A DNA stretch of 26,781 nt, taken from assembly GCA_020047725.1 (NCBI GenBank), contig JAIFNM010000116.1, forward strand, positions 1-26,781, written 5' to 3'. The stretch comes from Betaproteobacteria bacterium (lineage in GTDB: Bacteria; Pseudomonadota; Gammaproteobacteria; Burkholderiales; Rhodocyclaceae). Of the stretch, positions 7,866 to 14,971 are shown piece after piece; the stretch's first letter is position 1, and every line of letters starts with the position of its first letter. Made by a program: the position numbers and the translations under genes. The notes under the pieces were generated by a model that saw only the letters and a list, made by a program, of their open reading frames with translations, searched no databases and was not told the origin of the DNA.

Positions 7866-8022
7866 GCGCCAACTCTGAAATCCGTACTTAGTTGGTATGT
7901 AGCCTCCAAAGGTGAAAATTAAATTTTAAACATTTTAAATCAAATACTTTTGCGAACATAATCAGCAACAATGAGCAATTCATCGAAAATCTTCTCGATT
8001 TTCCTCTCTTACAACTCTGACG

Positions 8023-8069
8023 TTGACAATATTTACTGGTCGGTCTATAAATAAATTCACGAGACGACC
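8023..8069 (+). promoter_or_regulatory. Strong sigma70-like promoter with overlapping inverted repeat
   Basis: TTGACA (8023-8028) is followed after exactly 17 bases by TATAAA (8046-8051), a near-consensus promoter for the aldolase-TRAP operon with a leader of about 140 bases. An interrupted inverted repeat, GGTCGgTCT (8038-8046) and AGACGACC (8062-8069), spans the -10 box and the start point. It is a plausible operator for the neighbouring TetR regulator. Confidence 0.65.
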
Positions 8070-8197
8070 TACTATGCAGTTAAACCAACCAAACTCTTAT
8101 CCGTACTAAAAAGCTCGCCAGATTAGAGGCAATGTTCGAATTTTCCACTTGGTAGGTAATCCTCTTTCTTCCGCGTAACCACATAGAAAGATACGCC

Positions 8198-8986
8198 ATG
8201 AGTCTGAAGCAGAAAATGAAACAAGGGCCGGTCTTTGGTTTTGCCATATTTACTGGCGCGTTGAGCGTGATTGAAACTGTAGGTAACTGGGGTTACGACT
8301 TTGTCTATCTGGATGTCGAGCACACCTCAATCGGAGTCGGACCTGACTTGGAACGCCAGATCATGGCGGCTCGGTTAGCCGGTATTTCCTCTGTAGTACG
8401 CTTGACCGGGACCAATGAGGTGGATATCCGCAAGGTTCTGGAGATGGGTGCAGAAGGCGTGGTAATTCCGCATATCCGTACCAGGGATGAAGCCGCAGCG
8501 ATTGTTCGAGCTGCCAAGTTCCCGCCGCTCGGACGGCGCGGTGCCGAATCGAATGTCCGCGCAGCGGCTTTCGGTGGCCCTGGCTTTAGCTGGCCCGAAT
8601 ACATCACGAAAAGCAACGAAGAGAGCCTGATTATCCCGATGGCGGAAGACTTCGAGTTTGCCGAAAACGTGGATGAAATTATTTCAGTGGATGGTATAGA
8701 CGCCATCAACTTTGGCCCGATCGATTATTCGCTCTCGTCCAACTTGCCGATTGGCTACAAAATCGATCACCCTTCGCTCTTCGATGCTTACCGGAAGATT
8801 GAGACACGGGCCCGCGCCAAAGGAATAGGCATCATGTGCCCGGTCGTTCCGGCCACGCAGGAAAACGCCCGTGACATGATCGCCAAGGGCGTAAACATGC
8901 TGATCCTGGGCAATGACATGTATCACCTGCAGGCGGCCTTCAAGAACATCATGGCCGAATGCGTGGAACCGATTCGTAGAGGTTGA
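8198..8986 (+). CDS. HpcH/HpaI-family aldolase
   Basis: The 262-residue protein belongs to the class II pyruvate-type aldolases that cleave or form 2-keto-3-deoxy acids and 4-hydroxy-2-oxo acids with a divalent metal. The pattern is FVYLDVEHTSIG with the catalytic-region His, a conserved EGVVIPHIRTRDEA segment, LGRRGAES, the metal ligand glutamate in IPMAEDFEFAEN, and the aspartate in INFGPIDYS. The closest described groups are 2-keto-3-deoxy-L-rhamnonate and 4-hydroxy-2-oxoheptanedioate aldolases, but the substrate cannot be assigned. It is the first gene of the unit with the TRAP transporter, suggesting that the imported acid or its product is its substrate. Confidence 0.9.
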   Translation: MSLKQKMKQGPVFGFAIFTGALSVIETVGNWGYDFVYLDVEHTSIGVGPDLERQIMAARLAGISSVVRLTGTNEVDIRKVLEMGAEGVVIPHIRTRDEAAAIVRAAKFPPLGRRGAESNVRAAAFGGPGFSWPEYITKSNEESLIIPMAEDFEFAENVDEIISVDGIDAINFGPIDYSLSSNLPIGYKIDHPSLFDAYRKIETRARAKGIGIMCPVVPATQENARDMIAKGVNMLILGNDMYHLQAAFKNIMAECVEPIRRG

Positions 8987-9098
8987 GCCGTATCGCGAAC
9001 AACCAGGCTACACCGGGCATTCCGGGTAATTTTCTCTGTTATTCACAACCAAAGTTTGCGGCATTTGCCGAATAATCTGAAAAGGGGAGGTAGTTATC

Positions 9099-10088
9099 AT
9101 GCGCAGAATGTTTTTGAAGACAGCATGTGCGGTTGCAGTAAGTCTTGTTATTGCCACGCCGGCATCTGCCGCTGACTTTACGTTCAAGTTTGCTCACGCC
9201 CAACCGGCGACAAGCGTTCGTCACAAGTCAATGGAAATGTTCAAGGAGAACCTGGAAAAAGCCAGTAATGGCCGCATCAAGGTTGAAGTATTCGGTGGTG
9301 GCGCACTCGGCAACGAAGCCGAGCTGACGGACATGGTGAAAATGGGCAGTGTGCAGGGTACCCGCGGTGGCGCCTTTGCCAAGGCCAACAAGAAATTCCT
9401 GATCTATACCCTTCCCTTCCTGTTCAATGATACTGATTCCGTTCTGAAGGCCATGCGCAGCAGTTTTGGCGCTGCTATCGGCAAACATGCGGAACAAAAC
9501 GGTTACTACATTCCGGCCACTGGTGTCGCTGGAGGTTTCCGTCAAATCACCAACAGCAAGAAACCGATCAATACGCCGGAAGATGCCGCTGGCCTGAAGA
9601 TTCGCACCCCGCCGATCGAGACCATCGTCAAGACAATGCAGGCGCTAGACGCCAACCCACAATCGATTCCCTATGGTGAGACCTATATGGCGCTGAAGAT
9701 GGGTGTCGTCGATGGTCAGGAGAATCCGCCGTCCAACATCGTGGAAATGAAGTTCTTTGAAGCGCAGAAATTTCTTTCCGTGGTGGACTACCAGATTCAT
9801 CCGGACCCCTTCATGGTTAACCTGAAGTGGTATCAGTCGCTTCCCGCTGACTTGAAGATCGCCTTTGACAAAACGGCGAAGGACACCATGGAGTGGAGCG
9901 ACACCAACTGGTTGGCATCCGAAGCGACCTATATGGATACGCTAAAGAAGAACATGACCGTCAATACCGTCACGCCGGAAAACCGGGCCAAGTTTATCGC
10001 CAAGGTCAAAACGGTGTGGGATGCCTATGTGAAGGACGGCACGTTTTCCGAGGCCGAAATCCAGGACGCACTTAAGGCTGGCAAATAA
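9099..10088 (+). CDS. TRAP transporter substrate-binding protein, DctP type
   Basis: The 329-residue protein starts with a signal peptide (MRRMFLKTACAVAVSLVIATPASA, cut before ADFTF) and is a periplasmic binding protein of the DctP family: FKFAHAQPATSVRH, then GGALGNEAEL, ITNSKKPINTPEDAAGLKIRTPP and GVVDGQENPPSNI. The family normally binds carboxylates through a conserved arginine; KIRTPP holds the expected one. A strong ribosome binding site (GGGGAGG) precedes the ATG. It is separated from the membrane subunits by a terminator-like hairpin at 10103-10133. The ligand is not known; a hydroxy or keto acid fits the neighbouring aldolase. Confidence 0.95.
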   Translation: MRRMFLKTACAVAVSLVIATPASAADFTFKFAHAQPATSVRHKSMEMFKENLEKASNGRIKVEVFGGGALGNEAELTDMVKMGSVQGTRGGAFAKANKKFLIYTLPFLFNDTDSVLKAMRSSFGAAIGKHAEQNGYYIPATGVAGGFRQITNSKKPINTPEDAAGLKIRTPPIETIVKTMQALDANPQSIPYGETYMALKMGVVDGQENPPSNIVEMKFFEAQKFLSVVDYQIHPDPFMVNLKWYQSLPADLKIAFDKTAKDTMEWSDTNWLASEATYMDTLKKNMTVNTVTPENRAKFIAKVKTVWDAYVKDGTFSEAEIQDALKAGK

Positions 10089-10102
10089 TCAACAGGCAAT
10101 CG

Positions 10103-10133
10103 ACGGCGACGGACCAATCTCCGTCGCCGTTTT
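10103..10133 (+). terminator. Terminator-like hairpin between dctP and dctQ
   Basis: A perfect 11-base-pair stem, ACGGCGACGGA (10103-10113) and TCCGTCGCCGT (10120-10130), with a 6-base loop is followed by TTT. It lies 15 bases after the binding-protein stop. Partial termination here would let the periplasmic binding protein be made in excess over the membrane subunits. Confidence 0.75.
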
Positions 10134-10161
10134 CATATAATCCAAGGGGAGTGAAAAGAGC

Positions 10162-10683
10162 ATGAGTCAATCTGCCAATTCGTCCAGCACTGGCCAGAAC
10201 ATGTTGCTGCGCCTGGAGGCGTGGGTCACGCGCCAGGTTGAACATCTGTTGACCGCCACCTTCATGCTGATCTTTGCCCTGGTGGTTTTGCTGGTGGTAC
10301 TGCGCTACGTTTTCAACACCACGATCGTTGGCGGCAACGAAGCCACGGTGATGATGTTCATCTTTACGACGGCGCTCGGGGCTGCTGTCGATGTGGCGCG
10401 CGGCAAGCACATCATCGTCGATACGTTCTTGAGTCTTCTTCCCGCAGAAGTTCGACGCTGGCTGGATGTCGTGAATCTGGCCATTATCGGGATGTTGAAT
10501 GTTTTCCTGCTGAAATACAGCATTGACTGGATTGCCGCCGTGGGCGGCAGCGAGAATCCCGTGTTGCACATTCCTGAAGGGGTGGTTCAGATTGCGATGC
10601 CCATCGGTTGTGGGCTGACGATACTGTTCTGCATTACCCGCATCGTATCCTCATTGATGTGTAGATCTGCCATAGCCAAATGA
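10162..10683 (+). CDS. TRAP transporter small membrane subunit, DctQ type
   Basis: The 173-residue protein has four predicted membrane segments (around residues 34-52, 60-80, 100-120 and 137-160), as usual for DctQ. LLVVLRYVFNTTIVGGNEATVMMFIF and the segment DVARGKHIIVDTFL are characteristic of the family. It forms the membrane complex with the DctM subunit that uses an ion gradient to move the substrate delivered by DctP. A good ribosome binding site (AAGGGGAG) precedes the ATG, and its stop lies 10 bases before dctM. Confidence 0.93.
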   Translation: MSQSANSSSTGQNMLLRLEAWVTRQVEHLLTATFMLIFALVVLLVVLRYVFNTTIVGGNEATVMMFIFTTALGAAVDVARGKHIIVDTFLSLLPAEVRRWLDVVNLAIIGMLNVFLLKYSIDWIAAVGGSENPVLHIPEGVVQIAMPIGCGLTILFCITRIVSSLMCRSAIAK

Positions 10684-10693
10684 AGGATACGCC

Positions 10694-11971
10694 ATGCTAT
10701 TGCTAATTTTCAGCTTGATCATCTTCATGGTGATGGGTGTGCCCATTGCCTACTCCATGGGTGCATCCGGCCTGCTGTATTTCCTTGTTCATCAGCCTGA
10801 CCTGATTTCTGTTCTACCGGCACGCGTATTCGCTGGCATGGACTCGTCCGTGATGATTTCCCTGCCTCTTTTCGTCATCATGGGACATTTGATGAACCAT
10901 GGCGGTCTGACAAGCCGGTTGATCGATTTCTGCATGATGTTCGTCGGTCGTTTGCGCGGCGGGCTCGGCATGGTCAGCGTGATGGCCAGCATGATTTTCG
11001 GCGGCATTTCGGGCTCTTCGGTGTCCGATGCAGCATCAATCGGCCAGGTAATGATTCCAGCCATGCAAAACAAAGGCTACCCGCCCCGTATGGCGGCCGG
11101 TCTGGTGGCTGCGGCATCGACCATGGGCATGATCATTCCACCCAGTATCCCGATGGTAATCTATGCCTTTGTTGCCTCGGAATCAGTCGGAAAACTCTTT
11201 CTGGGCAGCCTCATTGCGGGGGTGATGGTTGGAGCGCTCATGATGGGAATCACCCTCTTCATGGCGCACAAGAACCAATACCCCTGTGAGGATGTTGATC
11301 TTTCATGGAATGAAATCAAGCGCTGCTCGACGGACGGAATTCCAGCTTTGATCATGCCGCTGATCGTGGTTGGATCGGTCGTATCCGGTATAACTACGGC
11401 CACCGAATCAGCGGCTGCCGGAACGGTGTATGCACTGTTGGTCGGCATGTTCTTTTACAAGGGGATCACGGTGCGTGATCTGCCGGCGTTGTTCAAGGAA
11501 GCTATTTTGAGCAGTGCCAACGTAATGATCATCATCGCGTTTTGCGGAATATTTACCTGGATACTGGCGCTTGAACACGTCACCGAGGCGGTTGGGCTCT
11601 TGTTTGCGCAGATGCAATTCTCGCCCGTGGTCGCTCTATTGGTAGTGGATGTGATTATTCTGGCAATCGGCTTCTTTGTCGACGTCAGCCCAGCCATTCT
11701 GCTATTAACACCGATTTTTCTGCCGGCATTAAAGATGCTGGGGGTGTCACCAATCCAGTTTGGGGCGGTACTGATTACTGGGCTGGCAGTCGGATTAGTC
11801 ACACCCCCCGTGGGAATGTGCCTCAATGTCTGCTCGGCCATCTCCGGGCAGAGCATTATCAACATCTTCCGTGGTGCGGCACCCTTCCTGATCGCCAACG
11901 TGCTGGTATTGCTGCTGATCTCGATATTCCCGGAATTGAGTACGTGGCTTCCTGCTTTGTTGATGGGGTAG
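10694..11971 (+). CDS. TRAP transporter large membrane subunit, DctM type
   Basis: The 425-residue protein is an inner-membrane channel subunit with about twelve hydrophobic segments. The family is clear from PLFVIMGHLMNHGGLTSRL, the signature GGISGSSVSDAASIGQVMIP, STMGMIIPPSIPMVIYAF, ATESAAAGTVYALLVG and GLVTPPVGMCLNV. It starts 10 bases after dctQ with AAGGA upstream and is the last gene of the aldolase-TRAP unit. The next gene downstream is on the opposite strand. Confidence 0.95.
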   Translation: MLLLIFSLIIFMVMGVPIAYSMGASGLLYFLVHQPDLISVLPARVFAGMDSSVMISLPLFVIMGHLMNHGGLTSRLIDFCMMFVGRLRGGLGMVSVMASMIFGGISGSSVSDAASIGQVMIPAMQNKGYPPRMAAGLVAAASTMGMIIPPSIPMVIYAFVASESVGKLFLGSLIAGVMVGALMMGITLFMAHKNQYPCEDVDLSWNEIKRCSTDGIPALIMPLIVVGSVVSGITTATESAAAGTVYALLVGMFFYKGITVRDLPALFKEAILSSANVMIIIAFCGIFTWILALEHVTEAVGLLFAQMQFSPVVALLVVDVIILAIGFFVDVSPAILLLTPIFLPALKMLGVSPIQFGAVLITGLAVGLVTPPVGMCLNVCSAISGQSIINIFRGAAPFLIANVLVLLLISIFPELSTWLPALLMG

Positions 11972-12049
11972 ACTGAAAACCCCTCAATAAGCCGGCACGA
12001 CTTCCTTGGAAGAAAAACGCAAATGAAAGATCAGTCAACAACAAACAAG

Positions 12050-12655
12050 TCAGTGCTCGTGATCGTCGTAGCCCGTAATCATTGATCGGATATGGGTCAG
12101 TAGTGTCGGACCGGTGGTCGTCAAATACACGTGAACAAAAAAGAACGTGGTGATGGTAAAGGCGCCAACGACGTGAACGAAAGCAACCCACTCGAGAGAA
12201 ATGTAGGCATCCAGCCCAAATCTGGGCCATTGGTTATAGAACAGGTAGAACAGTCCTGACCCCCAGATCATCGGCCCCATCAACGCTAGGAACGCCAAGT
12301 AGGCCAGGCGCTGCAAAGGGTTGTGCTTCTGCAGAACAGTCTTATTGAATGGATGCTTTCCGCCGTGGAAGATACCGTAAAGGTAATAGCGGATCATTGC
12401 ATCGACATTGCGCAAACCCGGCAAATACTGACGCCACTCTCCCGTCGTGAATTGCCACACAATCGTGAACGCCCAGAGTGTCAGCACAGTCCAAGCAAAA
12501 AGTGTATGCAGTTCGACCGCTCTTCCGAAACCCAGCAGACTATAGGTGCCATGAATTTCGAACCCGGTGATCATCATGCCGATGATCAGGATGGCTTGCG
12601 ACCAATGCCAGAAGCGCTCGAAGCGCTTGTAGATCATGACGCGTTCAGTACTCAT
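12050..12655 (-). CDS. Cytochrome b561-type membrane subunit
   Basis: The 201-residue protein has four membrane helices with histidines placed as heme b ligands: RFWHWSQAILIIGMM, VELHTLFAWTVLTLW, WVAFVHVVGAFTI and FFVHVYLTTTG. This is the dihaem b561/NapC-independent quinol-oxidising type (Ni/Fe-hydrogenase and formate dehydrogenase gamma-like fold). I chose the ATG at 12655 because it overlaps the stop of the octaheme cytochrome gene (ATGA), the usual translational coupling; the longer frame to 12760 has no support. It likely passes electrons from the quinol pool to the octaheme cytochrome. Confidence 0.9.
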   Translation of the reverse strand: MSTERVMIYKRFERFWHWSQAILIIGMMITGFEIHGTYSLLGFGRAVELHTLFAWTVLTLWAFTIVWQFTTGEWRQYLPGLRNVDAMIRYYLYGIFHGGKHPFNKTVLQKHNPLQRLAYLAFLALMGPMIWGSGLFYLFYNQWPRFGLDAYISLEWVAFVHVVGAFTITTFFFVHVYLTTTGPTLLTHIRSMITGYDDHEH

Positions 12656-14241
12656 GATGCCCTCCGATTCCGACGTGCAATCGTGATCCGGACCGCCGCG
12701 TGCGCCAGCCCCCCGAAAATAGCCATGACCACAGCCGCCCAGCCGATAAAATCCAGCCACGGTTTGGCATCACGCCCCGGCATGTAGAAATCTGTAAGCC
12801 CTGCCAAACGCCCTTCGTCTGATTTCGTATGGCACTCACCACAAGGTACAGCTTTTTCCTTGGGGGCAACCATGTGCGTGATGAACCAGTTCATGCGTGT
12901 TTCGATGAAGCCAAACTTGCCGCTGTAGGGCAAGCCGGCATAGTCCATTCCGGCCTGGATCGCCTTCGCGTAATCAAAATTTGTCCAGAACGCCGTGTCG
13001 TCCTTACCGAAGACGTGATTGACGACAAGTGTCTTGTTAACCGTGTCGTAAGGTTGCTTTCCATGCATGACCTTGAATGGCCAGATGCGCGCATTGGCAT
13101 CACTGGCAGATCCTTCCACGCGGTTTATTTCAAGGATCCTGCTGTCATCGATCTTGTCGGTAATGGCAATTTGATGAACCACTCCGTTATACCATTTGTA
13201 CTCTGGGCGAACATTCTCGGCATACTTGAAGTCGCCCTTTTCGGCCGAATAGATGAGATGTCCGTGGTCATCATTGATGTACAGCGGCTTGCCATCCGGA
13301 CCTCGCTTGCCACCGGTCGACCAGTCCCAAAGCATCTTCGTAGCAATGCCCCCACGAGCGAACTCCGGGATATGGCAGCTCTGGCAGGCTACGCGATTGG
13401 TGTGATCGTTCAGTTTGTCCTTTTTGTGTGGAGTAGCGCTATGACAGGATTCACACGTCGCCCGATCATGGTCATCTTTTGGCAGATCTATGCCGTGCGA
13501 ATCCGTTGCGCGTACCGCATAGCGACTGCCCGATGGCTGATGATCGTTGAAAGTATGGCAGTCGGCACAGACCATATTCTGCCCATCAACACCCATGTGT
13601 ACATCGAGTGATTTGCTGGGCTTGATCAATGACGAATCAAGATCTCCATGTTTGACGGCGTCGCCGCCACCACCATTGAAGTGGCAGGCTCCACAATTGT
13701 TTCGCCCGGGTTTGCCAACCTGCTGGGCGATCTTCGCCAGATTCGGTGGCTGAACAATCTTGCCACTCCCGGGCGGAATTTCACGCGGCTCATAGAGGGG
13801 ATGGCCGGCATCGGTAGCAATTTTCTTGTAGGTTGATGTCGTATCGTGACAGGCCAGACAATCCACATTGTCCTGCTGTGTAAAATCAAACGTATTGTCC
13901 CTCCAGCCGTAACCAGCATGGCAACTCGTGCAACGCGGTTCATTGGACAACGGGGAACCGCAAAAATTGTTGGCGGCGAACTTCTTGCCTAAGCGTTTGC
14001 CAGTGGTCGGACTGATCTTATCCCATGTCCAATGCACGCTTTTCATAACCTGGTGACCCGCCTTATTGTGGCAGGACAAGCATGCCTTCGTCACATCCGG
14101 GCCAGTTTTGAACGGCCCCTGCAGTGCGTCAAGTGTACTGTGATCGGTGGTTCGGGCAAACGCGGCGGAACCAAGACAAAGGCTTAGAAAAAGCAACCAC
14201 CCGAATACTCTAGATATCGCTTTCACAGCATCCCCCGACAT
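12652..14241 (-). CDS. Octaheme c-type cytochrome, tetrathionate reductase family (membrane anchored)
   Basis: The protein has eight CxxCH heme-binding motifs in order: CLSCH, CTSCH, CLACH, CGACH, CADCH, CESCH, CQSCH and CGECH. The arrangement matches octaheme tetrathionate reductase (Otr), a periplasmic enzyme able in vitro to reduce tetrathionate, nitrite and hydroxylamine. A signal peptide (LLFLSLCLGSAAFA) exports it. Unlike the soluble model enzyme it ends with a hydrophobic segment (LDFIGWAAVVMAIFGGLAH) and a basic tail, so it appears anchored in the membrane. The start is uncertain: ATG at 14241 has no ribosome binding site, while GTG at 14226 is preceded by GGGGGA. It is coupled to the b561 gene. 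Confidence 0.9.
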   Translation of the reverse strand: MSGDAVKAISRVFGWLLFLSLCLGSAAFARTTDHSTLDALQGPFKTGPDVTKACLSCHNKAGHQVMKSVHWTWDKISPTTGKRLGKKFAANNFCGSPLSNEPRCTSCHAGYGWRDNTFDFTQQDNVDCLACHDTTSTYKKIATDAGHPLYEPREIPPGSGKIVQPPNLAKIAQQVGKPGRNNCGACHFNGGGGDAVKHGDLDSSLIKPSKSLDVHMGVDGQNMVCADCHTFNDHQPSGSRYAVRATDSHGIDLPKDDHDRATCESCHSATPHKKDKLNDHTNRVACQSCHIPEFARGGIATKMLWDWSTGGKRGPDGKPLYINDDHGHLIYSAEKGDFKYAENVRPEYKWYNGVVHQIAITDKIDDSRILEINRVEGSASDANARIWPFKVMHGKQPYDTVNKTLVVNHVFGKDDTAFWTNFDYAKAIQAGMDYAGLPYSGKFGFIETRMNWFITHMVAPKEKAVPCGECHTKSDEGRLAGLTDFYMPGRDAKPWLDFIGWAAVVMAIFGGLAHAAVRITIARRNRRAS

Positions 14242-14256
14242 CAATGTAGCGCACAA

Positions 14257-14608
14257 GTTAGCAAATTCGTGCGAACGATAGCGTTGATCAATCTACTGTT
14301 CTTTTGTCATATAACCATACTCTAATTTTTGGCCGATGCAAATGATTTTGAAAAGAGTAGTCTCACGAGACTTTCAAGCGCATTCGTAGTGATAGCTTGA
14401 CTGTGTATTCTTTAGCACCTATCAGAATTCATCCTGACATCGGACTTTCCAAGATTGAGTTACGGCGGCAAGCCAACGAGAATTTGCGCGAACTCTTCCC
14501 GTCACTCGCCTCCGCGAATTCTTCATCATCTGGGATGGGCCGGTCGTATTGATAGTTGGGCTGACAGCCATGCCTGACACTTGATGTTTAGACCACCGCA
14601 GAAAGGCT
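14257..14608. other. Intergenic region between DUF134 gene and octaheme cytochrome gene
   Basis: About 350 bases without a convincing gene. It holds the inverted repeat AGTCTC-AC-GAGACT (14359-14372) about 120 bases upstream of the cytochrome start, and TTGATCAA near 14284. A short frame on the minus strand around 14435-14575 has protein-like residue use but no good start, so I do not call it. Confidence 0.5.
14359..14372. promoter_or_regulatory. Inverted repeat AGTCTC-AC-GAGACT upstream of octaheme cytochrome
   Basis: A perfect 6-base-pair inverted repeat with a 2-base centre lies upstream of the minus-strand cytochrome genes. It could be an operator for the respiratory pair; no regulator is suggested by the sequence. 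Confidence 0.35.
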
Positions 14609-14953
14609 TCAGGGCTTTTCTGCGCCAGCTTCCTGCTCACCACTGCCCTGCTCCAAAATGCACTGTGTACTTTCGCCGGCAGAGGCGATCCGTAGCGCCT
14701 TGCCACCGAGAAGCGCAGTGGCCACCTTTTTATGCGCGCGGGAAATGATATTGCCGAATGTTTGACGTGAAACTCCCATTCTGGCGGCGGCATCGACTTG
14801 GTAAAGTCCTTCAAGGTCGGCTAGGCGGATCGCCTCAATCTCGTCCAACTCCAATGCGATTTCTTCGAGAAAGCGCATTGGAATGCCTTGCGGCTTGAAA
14901 TACTTAGCGGTCACGTCGCAGGACACCTTGCGGCATATCATGGGTCGAGCCAT
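14609..14953 (-). CDS. DUF134/UPF0251-family DNA-binding regulator
   Basis: The 114-residue protein has the family start MARPMICRKV with cysteines at 7 and 12, the acidic stretch ALELDEIEAIRLADLEGLYQ, and a sigma-region-4-like helix-turn-helix, DAAARMGVSRQTFGNIISRAHKKVA, ending KALRI. Family members commonly sit beside NifX-like genes. It starts 18 bases after thrS with GAGG upstream and so shares the thrS promoter, which has the palindrome at 17017-17028. It is therefore a candidate for the protein that binds that palindrome and controls the local regulon, including itself. The two N-terminal cysteines could sense a metal or redox state; this is inference. Confidence 0.9.
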   Translation of the reverse strand: MARPMICRKVSCDVTAKYFKPQGIPMRFLEEIALELDEIEAIRLADLEGLYQVDAAARMGVSRQTFGNIISRAHKKVATALLGGKALRIASAGESTQCILEQGSGEQEAGAEKP

Positions 14954-14971
14954 CTGTTTTCCTCTGTTGAA

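Larger units (their letters stand above)
7684..8197. other. Gene-free regulatory region between the TetR fusion and the aldolase gene
   Basis: This 514-base stretch holds no credible coding frame. It contains the GTATGGA repeats (7697-7865), an AT-rich patch around 7915-7950, an inverted repeat GAAAATC-N5-GATTTTC (7985-8003) and the strong promoter at 8023-8051. Confidence 0.7.

Noticed and set aside
14422..14814. 130-residue minus-strand frame overlapping the DUF134 gene
   Set aside because: It overlaps a well-supported DUF134 gene in another frame and has a basic, low-information sequence; only the part beyond 14609 is free and it has no good start.
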